IMG/VR virus record: IMGVR_UViG_3300042904_000145
Location: 1 to 23,960 of that record
Strand: one strand, 5' to 3'
Length of the DNA: 23,960 nt
Source of the DNA: a virus
Shown here: positions 1 through 7,938 of the stretch, piece by piece
Numbering within the stretch: the first letter of the stretch is position 1
How the letters are laid out: each line of letters starts with the position of its first letter
Translations under genes and position numbers: made by a program
The notes under the pieces: model-generated
Seen by the model: the letters and a program-made list of their open reading frames with translations, nothing else
What the model was told of the DNA's origin: nothing
The model's database searches: none

Positions 1-396
1 ACGTGGCGAAAACCTGCGGACGATATTGAGGGCGCTGTTCCACACGTTGTTCCATGCACGGCCCAGTGCCGCCTTCGCCTGACTGACCAGTGCCTTGATA
101 CGCTGCACCGGGTTCTTGAGAAACTGCGCTAGACGCGGCGAGAACCTGCGGACGATGTTGAGCGCACTGTTCCATACGTTGTTCCACGCACGGCCTAACG
201 CTGCCTTCGCCTGACCGACCAGTGTCTTAATACGCTGCACCGGGTTCTTGAGAAACTGTGCTAGACGTGGCGAAAACCTGCGGACGATGTTGAGGGCGCT
301 GTTCCACACGTTGTTCCACGCACGGCCCAGTGCCGCCTTCGCCTGACTGACCAGTGCCTTGATACGCTGCACCGGGTTCTTGAGAAACTGCGCTAG
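1..396 (-). repeat. three tandem 132-bp (44-residue) repeats in the tape measure gene
   Basis: Units lie at 1-132, 133-264 and 265-396 and are in frame. Each encodes a segment around RRFSPRLAQFLKNPVQRIK and RAWNNVWNSALNIV. Units 1 and 3 differ at only 2 bases, while unit 2 differs from unit 3 at about 13 bases, most of them synonymous. Degenerate copies continue to the right (NWKQIWNNALDIVKNFSP near 400-460 and NWRAAWNIALKIVDSFSP near 530-590). The array may continue beyond the left edge. Confidence 0.95.
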
Positions 397-3300
397 ACGT
401 GGCGAGAAGTTCTTCACTATATCAAGGGCGTTGTTCCATATCTGCTTCCAGTTGCCACTCAAGATACCCTTGATGATGCCGATGATGTTACGGACAATTG
501 CTCCGACGGCTTGCAACTTCTTGCGAAGGTTGGGGGAGAAAGAGTCCACTATCTTGAGTGCGATGTTCCACGCGGCCCGCCAGTTCCCGTTGATGATATT
601 CTTGACGACCTGGCCCACAGCGCGTATGACGCCCACGGCCTTGGCGATGGCCCGCTTCCAACTCCCCGGCAACGCGTTCCATATGGTGTGTGCCACCCCG
701 ATGGCTGCCCGCCACACAGTGGATATGATGGTCCTGAAGATGTTTCCGGCACCGCGTAGGACGCCCTTGATCGTCTCGATGGGGTGACGGAAGAGGTTGA
801 TAAGGAACCCGGCGAACTTGACTACCGTCAACCCCTGGATGAACCCGCGAACGAGGTCGATGGCCCAACCCCGGGACTTGGTGGAGGGCGAGTGAATGCC
901 CAGGAAATTCAGCAGGGCGTTAACCGCGTCGCCGATCCACTTGATCAGCGGACCCACCAGCGGGAGCGCCTCCAAGCCTCCGATGATACCCCCGATGATA
1001 GCGTCCACCACCGACCGGAACACGCCCTTGCCCATATTACGATCCTTGCGGTAGGTCTCGGTCAACTTGTCCCAGAACGCCTTTACGATGCCCGCGAAGT
1101 TGAGGGCGTCCCATAGTCCGGCGAAGAACCCGGTGAACAGGCCGATGATGCCGTGCTTTTTCCAGCCCTCCTTCATGCCATTGAATATGGCCCCGAAGAA
1201 CTGGCCGAGTCCCTTACTGATAGCACCCCCGGTCACGATGTCGGCGAATAGGAGTATCCACCCCACCGGACCCGACAGCACGCCGATCGCCCGGGCGATC
1301 AGGGTTCCCGCGATCTTCTTACCGGCCAGCCCGAAGAGACCGGGCAACTTGGCGAGCAGGCCACTCATGGTCTTGCCGATGGGGATCTTCTTCAGGGTGT
1401 TGACGATGAAGGTTCCCAACGTGGTGAATATCTTGCCCAGTCCCGTGGTGCTGAACTTCTTCATCAGGGCCGCCAGGATGTTGCCGAAGGTTTTGATCGG
1501 CCCCACCTTGAAGGCGTTGGCGACCACCTTGGCCAGATTGGGGAACCGCTTGGCGATGGCGTTTCCGATGAGGGTACCCACCTTCTGGAGGACACCTATT
1601 GCACCGTTGACGGCCTTGACGAAGAGACCCCATGCGCCTCTCGCCAGTTTCCCGCCGCGAACCAGCCGGAACAGTCCCGCGGCCAGACGGCCAAGGTTGC
1701 CGACCAGCGTGATCAGCGCGCCCCCCCCAAACGCCTTGAACAGCAGCAGTAGGGCAGCGCCCTGTACCACGAACTTCTGTACAGGCTTCGGCAACTTGAA
1801 GAATACGCCCAGGATCTCGGAGAGGAAGTGGAAGAACTCCTTGAACACCGTGGGGTTCTCGGTCAGCAGGGTGATGATCTTGAAGACGTCGTCCCGGAAC
1901 TCCTTCATGCCCTTGGACCGGGAGATCTGGAAGAGGAACTTTATGAGTTGCCACACGGCAGTTCCCAACTTCTTCATGAGATCCCAGCCCTCGTCGATCA
2001 GTTTATTGATCTCCTTCTGGCCCCTGGCGCTCTCAAGGTAGTCGGCGGCCCGGTCGGTGAGGTTGACCAGGGTGGTGAGAACCTGACGGAACTTGGGCAC
2101 TGCGGGCGCGATGAACGCCAGCAGCATGCGGCCCACGTTGATGAGGATGTCTATAGTACGGCGCACGATACCGGGCATGGCCTCAAAGATCGACTTGAGA
2201 GCTCTCAGTCGATCCTGCTGTCCGAAGACCTTGACGACCTTCTCCCAGCCGTCCCTGACCCGCTTGGCGATCCTCTCGGCGACGTTGCCGAGGAAGGGCA
2301 TGACCTGCTTACCCAGCCTCAGTACGGACACCCCAACGTTGTCCAGAATACGCTGCGCTGGCTTCATCTGGTTAGTGAATACCTTGATGAAGTTCTCCCA
2401 CGCCTTCATCAGGCGCTGCTGGGACTTGGTCAACTTGGCACCGGTCTCGTCGGCGGCCTTCTGGGCCTCCTGATGGGCCTTCTTGAGATCCTCCACGGCG
2501 CCCTTCAGGTCGCGCATCGCCTGCGCCTCGTCCTCCGCGGCCTGCTCCTGCGTACGTCTCAGGTTCCTGAGTTGGTTGGCGGCGGTCTCCTGCGCTGCGG
2601 CCACCGCCTGCACCCCGGCGACACGCGCCTCGCGCACCCGGTTCTCGGATTCCTTGATGTCGTTGAGGGCGTCCTGTATCGCCCACTTGCGGTTGCGCTC
2701 GGCCTGAGCCAGCGCCCGCATCTGGTTCGCCACCTGCTGGTGGGAACGCCGTATCAACTGCTGGCCGGCCACGATGGCGTCGGCCACGCCCTTCTCGGCG
2801 ACCTTGACCTGATTTAGCTGTTCGCGGATGCTTTGCGCACCAGCACGGTGGGTCTGGACTACGTTGGACCATGACTCGCGCACCGCCTTTTGAGACTGCA
2901 GGATCTGCTTCTTGCCCTCGTTTACGGTGTCGCGGTAGTTATCGAACGCCTCGCGCTGCCGTTCGTGGGCGTCGGCGATCTGATCGGCCCCCGTGCGCAC
3001 CGTTTCCTTGTACCGATTGAACTCTTCGCGGGCACGCTCGTGCGCCTCCGCGATCTGCTCGGCACCGTTGCGCAGGGTTTCCTTGTAGTTACGGTAGGCC
3101 TCGTTGGACCCGCGTATCGCCTCGCGTATCGCCTGCTCGCCCTCGACCACGGTTTGCCGGTAGTCGCGGTACGACTGCTTGGACGCCCGCTGGGCCTCGC
3201 GTATGGCCTTCTCGCCCTCGATGACCGTTTCCTTGTAGTTCTGGAAGGACTCGCGGGCCTGCTCGTGTGCCTCACGGATGGACTCCTGCCCCTCGATGAC

Positions 3301-6300
3301 CGTCTCCCGGTAGTCCTTGAGGGCGTTTCGAGAGTCCTCGACCGCCTCACGTATCGCCTGCTGTCCCGCCACCACGCTGCGGCGGTAGTCTAAGAAGGCC
3401 TCCTTGGCCGCGATCTGGGCCTCGCGAACGGCCTCCTGACCCTCGATAACCGCCTCCCGGTAGTCCTTGAGGGCATTGCGGGCGTCCTCCTGCGCCTCCC
3501 TGATATCTCGGGCGCCCTCGATCTGATCGCGACGCAGGTTGCGCTGTGCCTCCCGCAGTCGACGCTGGGCCTCCTCTATGGAACGGTTACCGTCAACTAT
3601 CGCCTCGCGGTACGCCTCGTACGTTTCGCGGGCGCGTTCATGGGCTTCTGCTATGGCCTCAGCCCCGTCGCGTTGCGCCTCCACGATTTCCTTCGCGCTG
3701 TCGACCACGTCCTGCTGGGCCTCGGCGATCATCCGAGCCGCCGCGATCTGAACCTTGGCGATGTTGACCTGTGCCCTGCCCGCCTCAATCTGGGCGTCGC
3801 GCAGCTGCTCGACTGCCTCTTGTACGCCCTCGATGGCCTCCTGCTGGTCGAGGTATGCCTGCTCGACGGCGCTGCGGGCGTTCTGCAACTCGTCGGTGCC
3901 GTTCTTCTGGGCTTGGGTCAGGTCGTTCTGGGCGTTGGCCAGATCTATCGCGTCCTGCTTGCGTTCTATCTCCAAGTTGGCGATGTCCCGCTGGGCGTCC
4001 AGTATGGCCTCCATGTCGCCCACGGCGGACGCCTCGGCGAGGCGCTGGCGTGCCGCGGCCAGTTCGTACGCGGTGTCGATCTGGTCCTGCTGTGCCTTCT
4101 GTACGTCCAACTCAAGTTGAGCCTGACGGATTGGTTCGCCCGCCATGACGGCGTTGAGATCTTTCTGTGCCTGCATAAACTCTTCGGTGGCGTCCCGGGC
4201 AGAGGCGCGAGCGTCTGCCAGATTTTCCTCCATGTCCAGCACCCGGTCTAGGGCATCCAGGTAGTCCTCTCGGGCGTCCGCGATCATCTCTTCGGCCTCG
4301 ACCTGCGCGTCCGCCAGATCCTGAACGGCCTCCTGATGCCGTTCTATCGCCTTGCGGATGTCGTCTCGTACGTCCTGCTCGACTTCGGCGATCTTCTTGA
4401 TGGCGTCCTGCCACTCGTCGTACGAGTCGTTGATCTCGTCCTGTACGTCCGTGCGCGTCTCGGCGAGATCTCTTTCGGCCTCGCGGATGTCGCGCAGATC
4501 CTCCTGAATGGTGCGCGCCACCTCGCGCTCGGTTTCCCTGATGTTCTGCAGCGTCCCCACGTAGTCTTCCCACGCGTCCCTGGCGGCCTCCGCGGCCTCG
4601 ATGTTGGCCTCCTTGACATCAGAGAGACTGTCCTGATAGTCCTTCCACGCCTCGGCGGTGTCCCGGGCCACGTCTCTGGTGACCTCGCGGATGTTCTTGA
4701 GGGTCTCCTGATAGTCGGCCCACGCCTCCTTGGCGGCCTCCGCGGCCTCTACTTGGGCATCTCGCAGGTCTTCTACACTATCTTGGTAGTCTTCCCAGGC
4801 ATCCTTGGTCGCCTTGGCGGCCTCGACCTGTGCCTCCTTGATATCCCGCAGGCTGCGCTGGAAGTCGGCCCACGCCTCCTTGGCGGATCGGGCAGCCTCG
4901 ACCTGCGCCTCGCGGACGTCCTTGAGGCTGTCCTGATAGTCGGACCATGCCTCCTTGTTGGCCCGGGCGACGTCCCTCTCGACCTCTCCAACTTCCTTGA
5001 CCGCGTCCCGGTAGTCCTCCCACGCCTCCTTGTTGGCCTGAGCGACGTCCCTCTCGATCTCCCCGACTTCCTCGACCGTGTCCCGGTAGTCCTTCCACGC
5101 GTCGGCGTTGGCCTCGGCCACGGCCTTCTCCGTGCTGGCGAGTTCGGCCACCGACTCCCGGTATGCCTTCATGGCCTGCTGGTTGGCCTGTGCCGCCTCG
5201 GCGCGAGTCTCATTCAGTTGTGCCTGTGCGTCGCGCAGAGTCTGTACGGCTTCCGCCACGCCCTTGGCCGCCTCCCGCTGGGCCTGCGTCACACCGGCCA
5301 CGGCAGCGGCGAGATCCCTCTCGGCCTGTGCCACGGCCTCGTTCTGCTCGATGACCGTCCGACGATACTGGACGTGAGCCTCTTCACGTTGGGCTATGGC
5401 GTCCTTGATCTGGGCCGTGGCGTCCTTCTCGGCCTGCGCGACCCCCTCCAGCGAGGACTGGTACTCCCGCTGGGCGTCGGCGATCGCCTGCGCCCCCGAC
5501 TCGCGGACCTCCTGCAGGTTGCGCTGGGCGTCGGCCACGGCCTCGGCGGCGGCCTTCTCCGCGTCCAAGGCGGCGACCAGAGCCTGACTCGCGGCCTCAT
5601 GCTCGGATATGGCGGATATGGAGGGCAGGAAGGCGGCGGCCATCAGTCCTATGGCGCCCGCCAGCGAGGCGAACCCGGCGGTCAGTATGCCCAGTATGCC
5701 TACGAGTGGACCGAGTGCCGACACGGCCAGAACCACCGCCACCCGTCCGAGGGTGACGAGGGCTACCGTGGTCGCCTTGGTGGACTGCGCGAAACCGCCT
5801 TGCAGGGACCGCATGTTTCCGATGGACGCACGGAGGGCCGCGAGACCCGACAGTGCGCGTCCGGCGTCGATGTCTGCCTGAATCTTGAGGTTCTCGCCCG
5901 AGACGTCGCGGATCTGGGCCTCGATCTGCTGGATCGTCGCGGAGACCCTCTCGTCCCCGTCCATCTCCATCTTGAGGCGGGCCGTCTGTCCGGCCAGAGA
6001 CTTGAGCAGGTTGTTGACGATCTTGACTTCTCGCTTGGCCTCGGTCCCGTCGCCCGTGATCTTGATGTTGGCCTGCTGCGTACGGAGCCGCTGGATCATG
6101 ACCAGGATCTGGTCGGCCTTGGTTCTGGCGTCTTGGACGTCCGCGGTGACCTTCAACTCGGCACGCTGGTTTTCCACGTCAGACAGGAAGGTCTTGACCT
6201 GCGCCTCCATGGCGGCCAGCTGCTGGAACCCGGACGAGTCTATGTCGAACTTGAGTTTGAGTTCCTGAATGCTACGCAGTTTGGAGTTGAGGAAGGAGGT

Positions 6301-7026
6301 GAGGCGATTGGCGTCGGCTATGGCATCCTGCGTATCCATCTCGGCGGTGATATGCAAGGTGGGATGCATGCCATTGATCTCGGCCTGCAGGGCCGACACG
6401 CGACCGCGGAGTTCAGACTCGCTAAACTCGCCCTTGACGCGCATCTGGGCCTCGGCGGTGAAGCCGTCGACCTCTTTCAGTCCTTGTAGCATTCTGTCGA
6501 TGTCTGCGGTAGATTTACCGGCCCCTTCGAGCTCGGCCCGCATGTGAATGGCATCTCGGGAAACTTCATTCTTCATCCGTACCAGTTCTGCCAGCCCGGA
6601 ACGGAGTCGGTCTACATCCTCCTCACCCTCAAGGTGGATCTTCATGCGTTGAAGCACGGCCATCTTGCGGGCAAGGTCGGACGCCTTGGCCTCGGCGGCA
6701 TCCGTATCCAGATCTAGCCTGACCTGTCTAGTGGCCTCTAGTTCGTTGGCGATTTGCTGGCGGAGTTCGTTGAGGTTGTTGACCTCGGCCTCGATCTCAA
6801 GGCGGCGTTTCTTGGTCAATCCCTTGTTATTGAGTTCTCGCTGGAGGGCCTTTAATTTTCTGTCGGTGTCCTCGTACCCGAGCAGTTGTAGGGTGACGGT
6901 GGAGACCACGTCCTCATCGCCCATCTTGTTCGCCTCACTGCGCGCAGACTTGAGCTCGCGCACGAGTTGATCCAACTCCGAGCGAACTTTGACGATGACA
7001 TCAATCTCTTCCTGGTTCGGTCCCAA
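1..7026 (-). CDS. tail tape measure protein (3' end beyond left edge)
   Basis: The reading frame is open from 7026 to the edge, at least 2342 codons. Tape measure proteins line the tail tube during assembly and set its length; at about 0.15 nm per residue this one implies a tail of at least 350 nm. From the N terminus I see a helical region with recurring short beta-like phrases such as LKVTADVQDA and IKITGDGTEA (residues ~100-400), a hydrophobic Ala/Gly/Val/Leu segment (~420-470), a very long charged coiled coil (~480-1500) holding two 25-residue repeat blocks, then a Gly-rich hydrophobic region (~1600-2000) and 44-residue tandem repeats (from ~2211). I chose TTG at 7026, just after the GT stop, with GGAGGGG 12 bases upstream; GTG at 7056 or 7053 in the same frame is an alternative. 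It directly follows the frameshifted chaperones, the classic position. Identity is secure; the start is not. Confidence 0.93.
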   Translation of the reverse strand, partial: MGPNQEEIDVIVKVRSELDQLVRELKSARSEANKMGDEDVVSTVTLQLLGYEDTDRKLKALQRELNNKGLTKKRRLEIEAEVNNLNELRQQIANELEATRQVRLDLDTDAAEAKASDLARKMAVLQRMKIHLEGEEDVDRLRSGLAELVRMKNEVSRDAIHMRAELEGAGKSTADIDRMLQGLKEVDGFTAEAQMRVKGEFSESELRGRVSALQAEINGMHPTLHITAEMDTQDAIADANRLTSFLNSKLRSIQELKLKFDIDSSGFQQLAAMEAQVKTFLSDVENQRAELKVTADVQDARTKADQILVMIQRLRTQQANIKITGDGTEAKREVKIVNNLLKSLAGQTARLKMEMDGDERVSATIQQIEAQIRDVSGENLKIQADIDAGRALSGLAALRASIGNMRSLQGGFAQSTKATTVALVTLGRVAVVLAVSALGPLVGILGILTAGFASLAGAIGLMAAAFLPSISAISEHEAASQALVAALDAEKAAAEAVADAQRNLQEVRESGAQAIADAQREYQSSLEGVAQAEKDATAQIKDAIAQREEAHVQYRRTVIEQNEAVAQAERDLAAAVAGVTQAQREAAKGVAEAVQTLRDAQAQLNETRAEAAQANQQAMKAYRESVAELASTEKAVAEANADAWKDYRDTVEEVGEIERDVAQANKEAWEDYRDAVKEVGEVERDVARANKEAWSDYQDSLKDVREAQVEAARSAKEAWADFQRSLRDIKEAQVEAAKATKDAWEDYQDSVEDLRDAQVEAAEAAKEAWADYQETLKNIREVTRDVARDTAEAWKDYQDSLSDVKEANIEAAEAARDAWEDYVGTLQNIRETEREVARTIQEDLRDIREAERDLAETRTDVQDEINDSYDEWQDAIKKIAEVEQDVRDDIRKAIERHQEAVQDLADAQVEAEEMIADAREDYLDALDRVLDMEENLADARASARDATEEFMQAQKDLNAVMAGEPIRQAQLELDVQKAQQDQIDTAYELAAARQRLAEASAVGDMEAILDAQRDIANLEIERKQDAIDLANAQNDLTQAQKNGTDELQNARSAVEQAYLDQQEAIEGVQEAVEQLRDAQIEAGRAQVNIAKVQIAAARMIAEAQQDVVDSAKEIVEAQRDGAEAIAEAHERARETYEAYREAIVDGNRSIEEAQRRLREAQRNLRRDQIEGARDIREAQEDARNALKDYREAVIEGQEAVREAQIAAKEAFLDYRRSVVAGQQAIREAVEDSRNALKDYRETVIEGQESIREAHEQARESFQNYKETVIEGEKAIREAQRASKQSYRDYRQTVVEGEQAIREAIRGSNEAYRNYKETLRNGAEQIAEAHERAREEFNRYKETVRTGADQIADAHERQREAFDNYRDTVNEGKKQILQSQKAVRESWSNVVQTHRAGAQSIREQLNQVKVAEKGVADAIVAGQQLIRRSHQQVANQMRALAQAERNRKWAIQDALNDIKESENRVREARVAGVQAVAAAQETAANQLRNLRRTQEQAAEDEAQAMRDLKGAVEDLKKAHQEAQKAADETGAKLTKSQQRLMKAWENFIKVFTNQMKPAQRILDNVGVSVLRLGKQVMPFLGNVAERIAKRVRDGWEKVVKVFGQQDRLRALKSIFEAMPGIVRRTIDILINVGRMLLAFIAPAVPKFRQVLTTLVNLTDRAADYLESARGQKEINKLIDEGWDLMKKLGTAVWQLIKFLFQISRSKGMKEFRDDVFKIITLLTENPTVFKEFFHFLSEILGVFFKLPKPVQKFVVQGAALLLLFKAFGGGALITLVGNLGRLAAGLFRLVRGGKLARGAWGLFVKAVNGAIGVLQKVGTLIGNAIAKRFPNLAKVVANAFKVGPIKTFGNILAALMKKFSTTGLGKIFTTLGTFIVNTLKKIPIGKTMSGLLAKLPGLFGLAGKKIAGTLIARAIGVLSGPVGWILLFADIVTGGAISKGLGQFFGAIFNGMKEGWKKHGIIGLFTGFFAGLWDALNFAGIVKAFWDKLTETYRKDRNMGKGVFRSVVDAIIGGIIGGLEALPLVGPLIKWIGDAVNALLNFLGIHSPSTKSRGWAIDLVRGFIQGLTVVKFAGFLINLFRHPIETIKGVLRGAGNIFRTIISTVWRAAIGVAHTIWNALPGSWKRAIAKAVGVIRAVGQVVKNIINGNWRAAWNIALKIVDSFSPNLRKKLQAVGAIVRNIIGIIKGILSGNWKQIWNNALDIVKNFSPRLAQFLKNPVQRIKALVSQAKAALGRAWNNVWNSALNIVRRFSPRLAQFLKNPVQRIKTLVGQAKAALGRAWNNVWNSALNIVRRFSPRLAQFLKNPVQRIKALVSQAKAALGRAWNNVWNSALNIVRRFSPR
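2806..3630 (-). repeat. about eleven tandem 75-bp (25-residue) coiled-coil repeats, second block
   Basis: Read on the minus strand from 3630, the tape measure protein repeats every 25 residues with the pattern R-x-x-[YFL]-x-x-Y-[RK]-[ED]-[TA]-[VI]-x-x-G-x-x-x-I-x-E-A-x-x-x-x. Examples are RNALKDYREAVIEGQ, KEAFLDYRRSVVAGQ, RESFQNYKETVIEGE and REEFNRYKETVRTGA. The first two copies and the last copy are degenerate. Copies share little DNA identity although the protein pattern is clear, so the array is old. This block has a fixed Gly, which the first block lacks. Confidence 0.9.
4501..5175 (-). repeat. nine tandem 75-bp (25-residue) coiled-coil repeats, first block
   Basis: Read on the minus strand from 5175, the tape measure protein repeats every 25 residues with the core A-W-x-D-Y-[RQ]-[DE]-[ST]-[VL]-x-[ED]-[VI]-x-E, followed by an Ala/Glu/Lys-rich linker. 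Examples are AWKDYRDTVEEVGEIERD, AWSDYQDSLKDVREAQVE and AWEDYQDSVEDLRDAQVE. The Trp at position 2 marks this block; the second block, further along the same protein, keeps the 25-residue period but has a Gly instead. A 25-residue period equals 7+7+11, which fits a nearly straight helical bundle. Confidence 0.92.
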
Positions 7027-7027
7027 T

Positions 7028-7812
7028 TTAGGGCAGATCCCCTCCGCTGGCACCACGACCCGAGCGTGTCTTCTTGCGGGCCTTCTGCTGGGGGATGTAC
7101 TTGTATTCCCAGCGACCCGAGAGGAGTCCCTTGCGTAGCGCCTTCTTCCCCGAATCGGGATCTTGACGAATGTGATCCCAGATCGAGTACATCTGGTCTA
7201 CAATTCTAAACGAATGCCACACTTTATGCGACCCCGGCAACTCGTCATCGGGGAGAATCTTGAATTCCAGGTAATCCCAGTAGGCCTTGAGGGCAGGCAG
7301 GGGTCTGGGGTATCCCTCGGGGGATCGCTCCCGGAAGAAACTCTGACCCTCGCCCGCCTCCGCGTTGCCGCTGAGTTCCCTCAGCCACTCGCGGACCTGT
7401 GTTCTTAACTCTCGAAGGTAGGGTTTTCCTCGGCCTCCTGCGTGACCTCACCGAACTGGTTCTTAACCTCTTCGATGTCGTCAGGCAACTCGTTGAGTTT
7501 GCGGATGTGGTTGGAGATCTGATCGGAGATGTAGCCCTTCAACTTCCTGAAGGATGCATCCTCGATGGGCAACTTGTTGCCATCCTCGTCCTCGAAGTCC
7601 CAGTCCTTGATGGAGTACCGGAAGTCCGCCGACCGCTGGCGGTCGAGGCGCACGTTGGACTCGCCGTCCCCCGCGTTGGTATCGAGGATCAGGTTAGCGC
7701 GAAAGCGCATGAACTGCTCGCTCATCTCCTGCAGGTAAACGCTGGCCTTTTCCCCGCCACGGAGTTTTATTTCACGCTCGTGTAGTTCGTCGTCAACAAA
7801 GAACTTGCTCAA
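7028..7812 (-). CDS. tail assembly chaperone GT, -1 frameshift fusion
   Basis: This is the long product made when ribosomes slip one base back at 7426-7420 while reading the G gene. Codons are read in the G frame to the slip, then in the -1 frame to the TAA at 7030-7028, giving about 131 + 130 residues. The shifted frame has no start of its own near the junction. It encodes a plausible protein with YLRELRTQVREWLRELS, KAYWDYLEFKILPDDELPG and a basic C-terminal tail rich in K and R. In lambda, gpG and gpGT form a complex that binds the tape measure and delivers it to the tail tip; the T part contacts tail tube protein. Position between tail tube and tape measure, the two overlapping frames and the heptamer together support the assignment. 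Sequence similarity to known GT proteins was not tested. Confidence 0.82.
7405..7812 (-). CDS. tail assembly chaperone G
   Basis: A 135-residue protein starting MSKFFVDDELHEREIKLRGG, probably binding the tape measure protein during tail assembly. I placed the start at TTG 7812 because GGGGAGGGAGAG lies just upstream. The frame stays open further upstream to 7935, but that extension would read through a terminator hairpin and promoter and has no ribosome site. The first half resembles other phage tail chaperones (a HEREIKLRGGEKASVYLQ phrase followed by SEQFMRFRANLIL). The C terminus is acidic (NELPDDIEEVKNQFGEVTQEAEENP) and contains the slip site five codons before the TAA at 7407-7405. It has its own promoter, so it can be expressed separately from the tail tube gene. 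Confidence 0.85.
   Translation of the reverse strand: MSKFFVDDELHEREIKLRGGEKASVYLQEMSEQFMRFRANLILDTNAGDGESNVRLDRQRSADFRYSIKDWDFEDEDGNKLPIEDASFRKLKGYISDQISNHIRKLNELPDDIEEVKNQFGEVTQEAEENPTFES
7420..7426 (-). promoter_or_regulatory. programmed -1 ribosomal frameshift site AAACCCT
   Basis: On the minus strand the sequence A AAC CCT is a canonical X XXY YYZ slippery heptamer in phase with the G frame (AAC, CCT). After tandem slippage the same bases are read AAA, CCC and then TAC in the -1 frame. That frame is open for 130 more codons and ends exactly where the tape measure gene begins. The G stop codon lies 12 bases further on. Confidence 0.85.
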
Positions 7813-7848
7813 TGCTCTCTCCCTCCCCAGGAAGTGGTTACAAGTAGC

Positions 7849-7876
7849 ATTGTACACATTGTGGGGAGTTAGGCAA
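7849..7876 (-). promoter_or_regulatory. promoter for the tail chaperone and tape measure genes
   Basis: On the minus strand TTGCCT (7876-7871) is followed after 16 bases by TACAAT (7854-7849); TTTGCC with a 17-base spacer is the other reading. It lies directly after the terminator at 7902-7883 and before the Shine-Dalgarno and TTG start of the chaperone gene, leaving a leader of about 30 bases. The TACAAT box matches the boxes at 18520 and 18581. Confidence 0.6.
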
Positions 7877-7882
7877 ATGGAA

Positions 7883-7902
7883 AGACCCCCCGAAGGGGGT
7901 CT
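7883..7902 (-). terminator. intrinsic terminator after the tail tube gene
   Basis: On the minus strand AGACCCCC-TTCG-GGGGGTCT is a perfect 8-bp stem with a stable TTCG tetraloop. It is followed by a short T run (TCTTTCC) and lies about 36 bases after the tail tube stop codon. The T tract is short, so termination is probably partial. Confidence 0.7.
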
Positions 7903-7938
7903 GACCGTGGAAACCATCCACCGATATATTACCACACG

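Noticed and set aside
2806-5175. Regular 75-bp periodicity that could be taken for a CRISPR array
   Set aside because: The period is fully coding, copies are divergent at DNA level with no constant repeat and variable spacer, and no cas genes are present. It is a protein repeat.
4336-6489. A 717-residue open frame on the plus strand, and other long plus-strand frames at 1067-2041 and 1828-2817
   Set aside because: They lie antisense to the tape measure coiled coil. The repeated, GC-biased codons keep the opposite strand free of stops. The translations are low-complexity Leu/Gly/Val/Asp or Arg/Ser/Ala-rich and have no ribosome sites.
7423-7428. GGAAAAC just before the chosen slip site as a frameshift heptamer
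   Set aside because: Its first codon would re-pair poorly after a -1 slip. The overlapping AAACCCT fits the X XXY YYZ rule exactly and in phase.
7813-7935. Upstream extension of the tail chaperone G frame to 7935
   Set aside because: It would translate through the terminator hairpin and promoter. The TTG at 7812 has a proper ribosome site and gives a normal-length protein.
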